Source of the DNA: Tepidanaerobacteraceae bacterium
GTDB taxonomy: Bacteria > Bacillota > Thermosediminibacteria > Thermosediminibacterales > Tepidanaerobacteraceae
Direction of reading: 5' to 3'
DNA: 64,000 nucleotides
Assembly: GCA_029982615.1 (NCBI GenBank)
Contig: JARRBK010000001.1
Location: forward strand, 48,227-112,226
In this document: positions 24,993-33,380 of the stretch, one piece after another
Numbering within the stretch: position 1 is the stretch's first letter
How the letters are laid out: each line of letters starts with the position of its first letter
The notes under the pieces: model-generated
What the model saw: the letters and a program-made list of their open reading frames with translations, nothing else
Databases searched by the model: none
Told to the model about the DNA's origin: nothing
Made by a program: the position numbers and the translations under genes

Positions 24993-26960
24993 TTAAAGGC
25001 TGTACGCGCTCTTGAATGCTGTTTCCATGGCATTCCTTATACGTCCGGGCTTTCCGGCGTCTCCGATGATTCTTACATTTTCGAAACTTGCCTTTATCTC
25101 CTCCACCATCTCTGTATTCGGGCAGGTTCCCATGGCGAGGACTATATAATCAAAGCAATACTCTTTTGTTTTGCCCTCAGGAAGCACTTCAAAAGCAGCT
25201 GTCCGCCCTTCTATTTTTACCAGTTTATGTTTCGTGTACATTTTCACATTGTTCTGGCTTAACCTTTCCTGAATGTCTATCAGGTTCTGGAAAAACATAT
25301 CCGGCCCTATATTGTCAGCCATCTCAAACACCGTAACGGCATTGCCCTTTGTCGCAAGAAAGTCTGCCGTCTCCAGCCCCGTCATTCCGGAACCTATTAC
25401 TGCTACATTTTTGTCATAGAATTCCACTCTCCCAGCCAGCACATCTGCAGCAGTAAATACATTCTCTCCCTCAATGCCCTTTATTGATTTTGGAATTACA
25501 GGACGTGATCCTTGCGCAATGAATACGGCATAGGGATTTAAGGCTTTGATTTCATCCAGCGAAGGCACCTTGTTAAGCCTTATTTCAACTCCCAGCTTTT
25601 GAGCTTGCCCTCTAAGGTATTTAATAAGCCATGATATTTTGTCTTTTTTAGGCGGCTTATTTGCCAGTTCCAGCTGACCGCCTATCTGTGCCGATTTTTC
25701 AAATACAATTGGCTTAAATTTTCTTTTAGCCAGTACTCTTGCCGCTTCAAGCCCTGAAGGACCTGCACCCAGAATTACTACAGTTCTGCCTCCGCCGTCT
25801 TCTTTTAAATTACTGTATTCAAGTTCTCTGCACGCCTGGATATTTATTGCACACTCGCTGGGCATACCCGTCGCTTCAGAATTAAACAGCGACTCCATAC
25901 AATGGAGGCACGATATGCACAGCCGCAGCTCATCGGTGCGGTTTTCCTTTACTTTGTTCGACCATTCGGGATCAGCAAAGTGAAGCCTTGCGGAAGCCAC
26001 AAAATCAACGCTGCCCTGGGCTATAATTTTATCGGCATAAGCCGGTTCTCTGATAACAGCGGCGGCTATTACAGGAATTTTTACCGCCTTTTTTACCTCT
26101 TCTGCCAGATACAGTTTCCAGCCCTGAGCATATGATGCGGGTTCCCAGGATACATTCATGGTTTCGTAAATCCCAGCACTTACATCTATGGCATCAACTC
26201 CTGACTTTTCCAAATGCTTTGCTATGCGGATGCCTTCTTCCAGCACAATTCCGTCTTCTTTGATGCCAGCCTTCCTTAAAAACTCGTCCACAGACAATCT
26301 TACAATAAGCGGAAAATCTTTGCCGCATCTTTCCCTGATTCCTTCGATTATTTCGTCAAGAAACCTCATCCTGTTTTCGAAACTTCCGCCGTATTTATCG
26401 TTGCGCTTATTGGTATATGGGCTTAAAAACTGATTGATCAAATACCCGTGGGCACCGTGAAGTTCCACTCCGTCAAATCCCGCTTTCTTAACCCTGCAAG
26501 CTGCTTCTATAAAATCCTGCACCAGCCCTTCCGCTTCCTGGGTGGTCATTGCCCTTGTTTCCTGCCGTACTACATTGCATGGTATTGCACTCGGCGCCAT
26601 CATCGGCTTATTGCCGTTTAAGGCACAAAACCCCTGCCTTCCCGGGTGATGCAGCTGAATAAATATTCTGCCGTCATATTTATGTATGGCTTCAGCCAGC
26701 TTTGTGAGCCCGGGAATATATTTATCATCCGCAGCAGATAATTGATGGCTGTCAGCCACTCCGTTTTCATCATTAACCCTGGTTACTTCCGTAATTATAA
26801 GCCCAACTCCGCCCTTCGCCCTTTCAGCATAAAAAGCAATCATTTCATCCGATACAGTGGCATCTTTGTTGTTCAGATAATTTCCCATCGGAGCCATTAC
26901 TATTCGGTTTTTTAACTCGAGCGTACCTATTCTGCCCTTTGAAAATAAGCTTTCATACAC
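24993..26960 (-). CDS. FMN/FAD/4Fe-4S oxidoreductase of the 2,4-dienoyl-CoA reductase type
   Basis: The 655-residue full-length member has an N-terminal FMN TIM barrel (1-340, with GFDGVELHGAHGYLINQFLSP), a 4Fe-4S motif CISCLHCMESLF with a fourth Cys at PSEC near 365, then FAD (VVILGAGPSGLEAARVLA, about 390) and NAD (VAVIGSGMTGLETADFLA, about 515) folds. It is a self-sufficient NAD(P)H-dependent enoate reductase that moves electrons from the nucleotide through FAD and the cluster to FMN. It is the first gene behind the sigma-54 promoter. The substrate is unknown. Enones, enoates or cinnamate-type acids are usual. Confidence 0.92.
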   Translation of the reverse strand: MYESLFSKGRIGTLELKNRIVMAPMGNYLNNKDATVSDEMIAFYAERAKGGVGLIITEVTRVNDENGVADSHQLSAADDKYIPGLTKLAEAIHKYDGRIFIQLHHPGRQGFCALNGNKPMMAPSAIPCNVVRQETRAMTTQEAEGLVQDFIEAACRVKKAGFDGVELHGAHGYLINQFLSPYTNKRNDKYGGSFENRMRFLDEIIEGIRERCGKDFPLIVRLSVDEFLRKAGIKEDGIVLEEGIRIAKHLEKSGVDAIDVSAGIYETMNVSWEPASYAQGWKLYLAEEVKKAVKIPVIAAAVIREPAYADKIIAQGSVDFVASARLHFADPEWSNKVKENRTDELRLCISCLHCMESLFNSEATGMPSECAINIQACRELEYSNLKEDGGGRTVVILGAGPSGLEAARVLAKRKFKPIVFEKSAQIGGQLELANKPPKKDKISWLIKYLRGQAQKLGVEIRLNKVPSLDEIKALNPYAVFIAQGSRPVIPKSIKGIEGENVFTAADVLAGRVEFYDKNVAVIGSGMTGLETADFLATKGNAVTVFEMADNIGPDMFFQNLIDIQERLSQNNVKMYTKHKLVKIEGRTAAFEVLPEGKTKEYCFDYIVLAMGTCPNTEMVEEIKASFENVRIIGDAGKPGRIRNAMETAFKSAYSL

Positions 26961-27017
26961 TTCTTTATCCTCCCCTTTGCGTTATTGTTATATTTTCTTT
27001 TTGTATTTGTATATAAT

Positions 27018-27033
27018 AGCAATTATCATGCCA
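27018..27033 (-). promoter_or_regulatory. Sigma-54 (-24/-12) promoter
   Basis: On the minus strand TGGCATGATAATTGCT fits the consensus TGGCAC-N5-TTGCW with one change and the exact GG-to-GC spacing. It lies about 58 bp before the ATG of the FMN/FAD reductase at 26960. Only one activator of this class is encoded in the window. Confidence 0.8.
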
Positions 27034-27394
27034 CACTTTATTTTCAACGCTTTTTAATGGAAGTTTAATGTTAAAACATAGTTGATTGTAAAGCACAAAA
27101 CATTGTTAATTAAAAAATTAACGCCATTTTGTTTTGGCTTAGGACATAAAAAAAGTGCTCTGATTTTTCATTATTCGGCAATTGTTTTCTTTTTTGAATT
27201 CTAAAAGGTTGTATTGTTTCTATACAATTTTTTAAGTTTTCAGGTCATAATTAAGATATTGCTTATTTATTATACACCTTATTCATAATATATATTCTAT
27301 TGCCGCATGCAATTTGTATATTTTTTAAACGAAAGAAATGTACATATGAAGGAAAACAAAAATCTAAAAAAGAACTTTTGAAAAAAAAAAAAAA
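27034..27394. other. AT-rich intergenic stretch upstream of the sigma-54 promoter
   Basis: There is no coding frame here. The part next to the promoter should hold the activator sites. Two short symmetric motifs are present, ATGTTAAAACAT (27068-27079) and AACATTGTT (centred near 27103), suitable in position for upstream activating sites, but too short to be sure. The rest is AT-rich without recognisable structure until the terminator at 27388. Confidence 0.4.
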
Positions 27395-27427
27395 GTTGAG
27401 TTCCATCCACTTAAGATGGAACTCAAC
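27379..27427 (-). terminator. Strong rho-independent terminator of the cstA-ferredoxin unit
   Basis: A perfect 13-bp stem GTTGAGTTCCATC (27395-27407) and GATGGAACTCAAC (27415-27427) with a 7-base loop is followed on the minus strand by a run of about 14 T. It lies 14 bp after the ferredoxin stop. Confidence 0.92.
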
Positions 27428-27440
27428 TTCGCCCTGCCTG

Positions 27441-27629
27441 CTATTCCTCTTTTATAGCTTCTGCCGGACAATTCTCTAATGCTTCTTTTGCTTCGCTTTC
27501 TGCGTCGGCGGGCACTTCATCCACCGTAGAATGGGCCTTCCCGTCATCGTTCCAGTCAAAAACCGCCGGGCAGGTATCAATACAAAGTCCGCAGCTGATG
27601 CAAAGGTCTTGATCAACGTATACTTTCAA
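27441..27629 (-). CDS. Small single-cluster 4Fe-4S ferredoxin
   Basis: The 62 residues begin with TTG behind a GAGGAGG site. The cluster ligands are CISCGLC (C10, C13, C16) and the distal Cys in ALENCPAEAI (C54). A C20 in the DTCP motif is also present, as in Clostridia/Thermotoga-type one-cluster ferredoxins. The acidic Asp/Glu-rich middle is typical. It carries low-potential electrons in the cytoplasm. It follows cstA by 73 bp and shares its terminator, so it is probably co-transcribed, which would link electron supply to pyruvate use. Confidence 0.9.
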   Translation of the reverse strand: MKVYVDQDLCISCGLCIDTCPAVFDWNDDGKAHSTVDEVPADAESEAKEALENCPAEAIKEE

Positions 27630-27701
27630 GGATAAAACCTCCTCAAATAGTTTTCCGTGACTATTTTACCACAATTAGGTGGACTTATGCAAAGGTTTTT
27701 T

Positions 27702-29144
27702 TTAGCTTTTTTCTTCGACAATATTTAAAGGTTTGATATTCATATTGAGCGGGCGCGTCTTGAAGTAAAAATACAAGAAAGCTGCGGCTGCCGCAATTAT
27801 ACCTATGGGGTATGATATGCTTGTGGGAAGCCCAAAACCCTCTGGCGCCTGGAATATATATGTTATGCTGACTGCTGTCATGAATGTAGCCGGTATTGTG
27901 GCAATCCAGTGAAATCTGTTCTCTCTTATAAGATACACAGCGCCTGTCCATAATACCATCATAGCCAGCGTTTGATTTGACCATGCGAAGTATCTCCATA
28001 TTACATTGAAGTTTATTTGAGAAAGGATTATACCTATTACAAATATCGGAATAGCTATTTTATACCTGTTCACTATCGGTTTTTGGCTGAGTTTCATCAT
28101 TTCTGAGATGGTGTATCTTGCCGCTCTAAAAGCGGTGTCTCCAGAAGTTATTGGAAGCACGACAACGCCAAGCACAGCCAGCACGCCACCTATTCTTCCC
28201 ATCATGGCAAAGGACGCTTCCTTTACTACGGCCGAAGGTCCGGCAGGAGTTGCAAGAACCTTTCCGAGGCCCGGTGTGCCGCCATAAAAACTCATGGCAG
28301 CTGCCGCCCATATTAAAGCTATTACAGATTCGACTATCATCATACCGTAAAATATAAACCGGCCTTCCCTTTCATTTTTTACACATCTTGCTACTATGGG
28401 AGATTGGGTAGCATGAAATCCGCTTATAGCTCCACATGCAATGGTGATGAACAACAAGGGCCACAGCGGCGCCCCATTGGGATGAAGATTTGCAAAAGTT
28501 ATCTCCGGTATATGGTACCCCTCAATAATCATTGACCCGCCTATTCCCAGGGCCATTATAAGGAGTATGGCACCGAGAAATGGATATATTCTGCCGATGA
28601 TTTTATCGATGGGAAGCACGGTTGCCAGGAAGTAATATGCAAATATTATCCAAACCCAGACGCTCTTTGTCAGTACTTTTGGAGTCAGTATAGCGAGCAG
28701 TCCGGCAGGGCCGGTCACAAAAACCACACCCACCAGCACCAACAGGAGCACTGCAAATACATTGACAATAATCCTGCTCTTTTCGCCAAGATATTTAGCA
28801 GCCAGTTCAGGCACATTGACCCCATTGTTTCGCAGCGACATCATGCCTGCTAGATAATCGTGTACAGCACCTGCAAAAATACCTCCAAACACTATCCATA
28901 AAAAAGCAGCTGGGCCCCACAGTGCACCGGATATGGCGCCATATATAGGTCCAAGGCCTGCAATATCAAGAAGTTGGATAAGAGCATTGCGGTATTTGTC
29001 TATTGGAACATAGTCCACGCCATCCGCCATGGTATAGCAGGGTGTTTTGCGGTTTCCATCGGCGCCAAAAATCTTTTCTACGGCAGCTCCGTAAATTATA
29101 TAGCCCAGTATAAGAACGATAATAGAACCGATAAAGGAAATCAT
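27702..29144 (-). CDS. cstA: CstA-family carbon-starvation/pyruvate transporter
   Basis: The 480-residue hydrophobic protein has at least 12 membrane segments and family stretches FVPIDK-like YVPIDKYRNALIQLLDIAG near the N-terminus and SGFHATQSPIVARC in the middle. It is shorter than the about 700-residue E. coli CstA, as usual for Clostridia. CstA and BtsT of E. coli take up pyruvate or peptides. The adjoining LytS/LytTR pair upstream supports pyruvate uptake controlled by that pair. The leader AAAAGGGGG gives a ribosome site. Confidence 0.9.
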   Translation of the reverse strand: MISFIGSIIVLILGYIIYGAAVEKIFGADGNRKTPCYTMADGVDYVPIDKYRNALIQLLDIAGLGPIYGAISGALWGPAAFLWIVFGGIFAGAVHDYLAGMMSLRNNGVNVPELAAKYLGEKSRIIVNVFAVLLLVLVGVVFVTGPAGLLAILTPKVLTKSVWVWIIFAYYFLATVLPIDKIIGRIYPFLGAILLIMALGIGGSMIIEGYHIPEITFANLHPNGAPLWPLLFITIACGAISGFHATQSPIVARCVKNEREGRFIFYGMMIVESVIALIWAAAAMSFYGGTPGLGKVLATPAGPSAVVKEASFAMMGRIGGVLAVLGVVVLPITSGDTAFRAARYTISEMMKLSQKPIVNRYKIAIPIFVIGIILSQINFNVIWRYFAWSNQTLAMMVLWTGAVYLIRENRFHWIATIPATFMTAVSITYIFQAPEGFGLPTSISYPIGIIAAAAAFLYFYFKTRPLNMNIKPLNIVEEKS

Positions 29145-29193
29145 TAAAAAAACCCCCTTTTATTTGTTACATTAATGTACCTTTTTTAATTTT

Positions 29194-29224
29194 ATTATAA
29201 ATCACAAATGTTCACTTCTGTCGA
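29194..29224 (-). promoter_or_regulatory. Candidate cstA promoter with tandem decamers
   Basis: On the minus strand a -10 TATAAT (29194-29199) has a -35-like TCGACA (29219-29224) at a long spacing of 19 bp. Between them lie two adjacent direct decamers, TCACAAATGT (29202-29211) and TCACTTCTGT (29212-29221), alike at 7 of 10 positions on the plus strand. They may bind the LytTR regulator. The spacing differs from classical LytTR sites, so this is tentative. Confidence 0.35.
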
Positions 29225-29240
29225 TTTTTACCCTAAATGG

Positions 29241-29266
29241 CAAAAAAAAAGACCCATACGGTCTTT
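29241..29266 (-). terminator. Rho-independent terminator of the LytS/LytTR operon
   Basis: Stem AAAGACC (29248-29254) and GGTCTTT (29260-29266) with loop CATAC is followed on the minus strand by a T run (29242-29250). It separates the regulator operon from cstA. Confidence 0.8.
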
Positions 29267-29308
29267 ATAGAGCCTTGAACGGTAAACTTGCTTTAAAGTT
29301 TTAAAAAT

Positions 29309-30076
29309 TTATATCTCAAACATTTCTCTCAATTCCCTAGCATGTCTCCTGCTGACCGGGACCTCTTCCTTTTCATAACCCTGAATGCACAGTATAAAAG
29401 TGCCGTTAAACCACGGTATGATTTCTTTAACTTTATCAAAATTTACAAGATAACTCTTATGAGTTCTGACAAATTCCGGCCTTGCTATTTTTTCTTCCAG
29501 TTCGGATAGGGTATAAGGGCTCAAAAACTCCCCTTTTTCAGTCTTTATTTTACTCCCTTTTTCAACAGCTTCACAATAACATATCTCTTGAGGACATATC
29601 AGATAAATCCTGTCATTTTTCCAAAGGGAGAGTTTGTGGCAGGCCGATTTCCTGTTTTTTTTAAGATAATCCGAAACCTTCAGGGATTGTTGCTTTTGCC
29701 TTCTTTCCATGAAAACTTCAATAAGCCTGCTGACGGTCTTATTCAACCTTTTTTCTGAAAAGGGCTTTAAAATGTAGTCCAAAGCATTGATTTCAAAAGC
29801 CTTGACTGCATATTCATCATAAGCAGTGGCAAATACCACCACCGGCGTTACACCTCCCGAAAACACCTGCCACGCCACCTCAAATCCATCCATATCGGAA
29901 AGCTGTATATCCAGAAAAATAACATCGGGCTTTATAGTCAATATTTTTTCTATGGCTTCCTGCCCAGAGGAAGCCTCGCCCACTATTTTTATTTGTTCAT
30001 AAGCCTCCAGAAGATAACGCAGTTCCTCCCTAGCAGGTGGCTCATCATCGACCAGCAGCACTGTAAATTCCACCAT
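29309..30076 (-). CDS. LytTR-family response regulator
   Basis: The 255 residues have a receiver domain with acidic pocket D10-D11-E12, phospho-acceptor D56 (VIFLDIQLSDMDGF) and Lys in YILKPFSEKRL, and a C-terminal LytTR DNA-binding domain (about 150-250, with RPEFVRTHKSYLVNFDKVKEI-type strands). It is phosphorylated by the adjacent LytS-type kinase, whose 3-prime end it overlaps by 32 bp. A GGGAGGT site is present. The likely target is cstA directly downstream. Confidence 0.93.
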   Translation of the reverse strand: MVEFTVLLVDDEPPAREELRYLLEAYEQIKIVGEASSGQEAIEKILTIKPDVIFLDIQLSDMDGFEVAWQVFSGGVTPVVVFATAYDEYAVKAFEINALDYILKPFSEKRLNKTVSRLIEVFMERRQKQQSLKVSDYLKKNRKSACHKLSLWKNDRIYLICPQEICYCEAVEKGSKIKTEKGEFLSPYTLSELEEKIARPEFVRTHKSYLVNFDKVKEIIPWFNGTFILCIQGYEKEEVPVSRRHARELREMFEI

Positions 30077-31772
30077 AATACCTCCCTGCCTTCTGCGCCG
30101 GTACTAAGAACCTTACCTTTGTTCCAGCGCCCGGCGCTGAAGTTATAGCAAGACGGCTTTTGGTGCCGTATAGGCTTTCCAGCCTGCCGTTGACATTGCA
30201 AAGCCCTATTCTGTGGAAATCAGCAGCGCCGGAAAGAATTTTTTTTATCATTTTTTCATCCATTCCCACACCGTCATCTATAACAAATATTTCTACCCCT
30301 TCTTCGCAAGACCTGGCCCCTATGCGGACGGTGCCCCCTTCCTTTTTCGGCAGCAAACCATGCTTTACCGCATTTTCCACCAGCGGTTGCAAAATAAGGG
30401 GCGGGACTTTTACATCTATGCCCTCCTGAATCTCAAAAACCGCCTTCAGTTTTTCTCCGAAGCGCGCCTGCTCTATGGCAAGGTATGCCTTTACGTGCTC
30501 TATCTCCTGCTCCAGAGGCACCAAATCCATGCTGATGCTCAGGTTTTTCCTGAAAAAGTCCCCCAAATATATCAGGAGCTCCCGCGCTCTAGCAGGGTCC
30601 TTTCTCAGAATTGATATGATGGTATTTAAGGCATTGAACAAAAAGTGAGGATTTATTTGCGACTGCAAAGCTTTTAGCTCTGCACATGCCAGCATTTTAG
30701 ACTGATATTCGAACTTGCCCAATTCCAGTTGAGTGGAAAACAGCTGCCCCAGCCCTTCTGCAAGCTTTATATCTACGCTGGAAATGCTGTTTTCCCGGCT
30801 CTTGTACAGTTTAAGGCACCCTAACACCCCGTTTTCTTCTTTCAAAGGTACTATGACAGCCGCCTTAAGTGGACAATTTTCATCAGGGCACTCTATTTCC
30901 AAACCGGTTGACGCGGTCTGACATTCACCGGTGGCAAGAGCCCTGCGGGTGGCTTCAGTGAGAATGTTGTGCCCCGGTTTATGATGGTCCTCTCCCGCCC
31001 CGATATGTGCTAAAATCTTTTCTTCATCAGTGATGGCTACAGCATCAAAATCGGTTTTTTCATAAATTATTTTTGCCGTCCTGTATGCAGATAACTCATT
31101 GATGCCGTGTCTGAGATAGGGCAATGTTTCCGAGGCGATGTCGAGCGCCAGCTGCGCCTGATACGCCCCTGCTCTTTCCTGTTCCTTAAATATATTCTCC
31201 ACGATCAGTATAAAGATAGCTATGCCCGCCGCGTTCACAAACGTCATGGGAAACCATATAACCCGAACCAATGCTATAGCAGCATTTATTGGCCTTGCGA
31301 TAGTCAAAATAATCACCATCTGAAGAAGTTCCAGGCTTGCGCCTATCAGAAAAGCTGTGGGCCAGTTTGCTCTGCCGTTTTTTAGCTTTCTGTGAACAAA
31401 CCCCGCAATAGTTGCTTCAGTAAAAGTGGACACCGCACACGCCAGGGCAGTAAAGCCTCCTATATCTATAGCCCAGCGATGGAATCCCGCTATAAAACCG
31501 GAAAGCACTCCCACCAAAGGTCCACCCAGTAAGCCTCCTATAATTACGCCCACCGCCCTGGAATTGGCAATGGCGCCGTATACAGGTATGCCCAAATATG
31601 TGCCCAGTATGCCAAATGCGCCAAAAATGAGTGAGAGCACCAGTTGGTCTTTAAGTGACACCTCATTCTTGAGTATAAGGTTTTTAAACGACTTGTTTCT
31701 TGACAGCAAATATGCTATTACAATGAAGAAACCCAGGCGGTTCATCAGATCCATCAGTATGGAAAATATCAT
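30045..31772 (-). CDS. LytS-type sensor histidine kinase (5TMR-GAF-HisKA-like)
   Basis: From ATG 31772, which has an AGGAG site, the protein has 575 residues. It carries the 5TMR-LYT membrane sensor (about 1-190, with VGVIIGGLLGGPLVGVLSG), a GAF domain (about 215-355), the LytS phospho-acceptor motif SQINPHFLFNALNTI (His about 381) and an ATPase domain with LVENAVKHGL and DDGVGM. The open frame has 8 more codons upstream, but without a ribosome site. BtsS, YpdA and LytS share this layout. Pyruvate is the BtsS ligand, and the CstA neighbour suggests the same here. Confidence 0.93.
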   Translation of the reverse strand: MIFSILMDLMNRLGFFIVIAYLLSRNKSFKNLILKNEVSLKDQLVLSLIFGAFGILGTYLGIPVYGAIANSRAVGVIIGGLLGGPLVGVLSGFIAGFHRWAIDIGGFTALACAVSTFTEATIAGFVHRKLKNGRANWPTAFLIGASLELLQMVIILTIARPINAAIALVRVIWFPMTFVNAAGIAIFILIVENIFKEQERAGAYQAQLALDIASETLPYLRHGINELSAYRTAKIIYEKTDFDAVAITDEEKILAHIGAGEDHHKPGHNILTEATRRALATGECQTASTGLEIECPDENCPLKAAVIVPLKEENGVLGCLKLYKSRENSISSVDIKLAEGLGQLFSTQLELGKFEYQSKMLACAELKALQSQINPHFLFNALNTIISILRKDPARARELLIYLGDFFRKNLSISMDLVPLEQEIEHVKAYLAIEQARFGEKLKAVFEIQEGIDVKVPPLILQPLVENAVKHGLLPKKEGGTVRIGARSCEEGVEIFVIDDGVGMDEKMIKKILSGAADFHRIGLCNVNGRLESLYGTKSRLAITSAPGAGTKVRFLVPAQKAGRYYGGIYSAAGR

Positions 31773-32027
31773 ATTTTCAACTCCTGAAAAATCCATTTAA
31801 ACTACTAACTCAAGTATATCACATTTTTATATTTCTCGCATTTATTATATTTTACAAAACAAACGCATGTTAAGATTTGCCACAAGCGGAATAGTTGAAA
31901 TTTTAAGCAGTCAGAATTTTTTCCCCATCGGCGTGGAAAATATTTTAATTTATATGTTCCTGTATGAACTATAATATGTTATAATTGATTATCAAATAAT
32001 TAAATTAATTTAAGTCGGAGGTACATC

Positions 32028-32468
32028 TTGCAAAAAGCTCGTAAAATCCTCTCCCAGGATACCCTCAAGCGGGGACTTGCCGCAGGTGTGGATGTCACGT
32101 GGCAGCTGGCAAAAATAATAATACCAATTTATTTTATCGTCACTTTTTTGAAACATACGCCTGCTTTAGATATTGTTTCAAACTTGTTTTCCCCATTGAT
32201 GAGGCTGTTCGGCCTACCCGGAAAAGCCGCCATCGTCCTTGTCCTGGGGAATGTGGTCAATCTTTATGCGGCCATAGGGGCTATGGTATCCCTTTCTCTA
32301 AGTTATAAAGAACTAACCGTACTTGCCATCATGCTTTCTTTCTGCCACAGCCTGCCGGTGGAAACCGCTCTGGCTAAAAAAATAGGCCTTTCTGCCGTAA
32401 ATGTCATTGCAGTGCGAGCTGGGCTTGCTATATTATCTGGGCTAGCGTTCAATCTTATGCTTCAGTGA
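32028..32468 (+). CDS. Gate-domain (nucleoside recognition) membrane protein, first of a pair
   Basis: The 146 residues start with TTG behind GGAGGT (32017-32022). Three or four membrane helices and the Gate-domain stretch FGLPGKAAIVLVLGNVVNLYAAIGAMVS are visible. It is half the size of typical nucleoside recognition proteins and is paired with a second such gene 25 bp downstream, like SpmA/SpmB-type pairs. It probably forms a heteromeric inner-membrane complex. The transported or recognised ligand is unknown. Confidence 0.8.
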   Translation: MQKARKILSQDTLKRGLAAGVDVTWQLAKIIIPIYFIVTFLKHTPALDIVSNLFSPLMRLFGLPGKAAIVLVLGNVVNLYAAIGAMVSLSLSYKELTVLAIMLSFCHSLPVETALAKKIGLSAVNVIAVRAGLAILSGLAFNLMLQ

Positions 32469-32493
32469 TTAGAAACTTAATGGAGGAACGCAG

Positions 32494-32967
32494 ATGCTGA
32501 GCATTTTAAAAGAAGCTGCGGTAGGCAGTTTTCTGTCGGTTAAGCAGATCGCATTTATAGTCATACCCCTCATGGTTTTTATGGAAATATTAAAAGATGC
32601 GGGCATTCTTGATAAGGTAGCAAATCTCTTTTCTCCAGTAGTTAAAATTTATGGCATGAAAAAAGAATCCGGATTCCCGCTGGTTATAGGTATAATAATA
32701 GGGCTTTCTTACGGTGCAGGCGTCATTTTTCGGTCAGCCAGGGATGATAAATTGCCCAAAAAAGACCTGTACCTAATAACATATTTTTTAGTCTGTGCCC
32801 ATGCTGTGTTTGAAGATACAGCAATTTTTATGGCGATCGGTGCCAGCGGCATTCTCCTTCTTGTCACCCGGCTTATAGCAGCAGCATTTTTTACGTATCT
32901 TGCCTCCCGCTTAATAAAAAGTGAAACCCTGATAAAATCAGATACAGGCGGCAATATGTTAGATTAA
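32494..32967 (+). CDS. Gate-domain (nucleoside recognition) membrane protein, second of a pair
   Basis: The 157 residues include SVKQIAFIVIPLMVFMEILKDAG and GFPLVIGIIIGLSYGAGVI, with a helix break in each typical of the Gate fold. The C-terminus is positively charged. A GGAGG site precedes the ATG. It follows the first gate protein by 25 bp, and the two are surely co-expressed. A MazG-like gene follows after 46 bp, which hints at nucleotide-related work, though this is only context. Confidence 0.8.
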   Translation: MLSILKEAAVGSFLSVKQIAFIVIPLMVFMEILKDAGILDKVANLFSPVVKIYGMKKESGFPLVIGIIIGLSYGAGVIFRSARDDKLPKKDLYLITYFLVCAHAVFEDTAIFMAIGASGILLLVTRLIAAAFFTYLASRLIKSETLIKSDTGGNMLD

Positions 32968-33013
32968 GGTTATTGAATAGCTTCAGCCCTAGTAAGAGAG
33001 GAAAGGTGAAAAT

Positions 33014-33370
33014 ATGGAATGGAAAAACCATAAATACAAAGTTATAAGCCTGCCAAAATTGAATGGGCTGACGCCCACCCTTGAATCCACCGCTTTAAAG
33101 CTCATGGAGGAAGCAGGCGAACTGGCTCAGGCCATCGGCAAATTCCGCGGCCGCAGCGGCGAAAAAATCACGATGGATGAAATGGAAGCAGTAGACATGA
33201 TGGCAAGGGAACTTTTAGATGTGGCACAAGTAGCTGTATCCATGATGTTCGTGCTGGAGGAAAACTATCATATAAATTTGGAGGAAAAACTCCAGCAGCA
33301 TATTGAAAAACTCATTTCAAAAGGCTATCTTCATCAGACCGATTCAAAAGGCCAAAAAAAGACTGAATAA
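33014..33370 (+). CDS. MazG-like nucleotide pyrophosphohydrolase
   Basis: The 118 residues have the all-alpha NTP-PPase metal motif MEEAGELAQAIG (EExxE) and a second acidic motif ARELLDVAQVAVSM. The enzyme class hydrolyses (d)NTPs to monophosphates or acts in house-cleaning. An AGAGGAAAGG leader gives a ribosome site. It is the last gene of the plus-strand trio and ends 10 bp before the rho stop on the opposite strand. The substrate cannot be told. Confidence 0.82.
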   Translation: MEWKNHKYKVISLPKLNGLTPTLESTALKLMEEAGELAQAIGKFRGRSGEKITMDEMEAVDMMARELLDVAQVAVSMMFVLEENYHINLEEKLQQHIEKLISKGYLHQTDSKGQKKTE

Positions 33371-33380
33371 AACCCATCCC

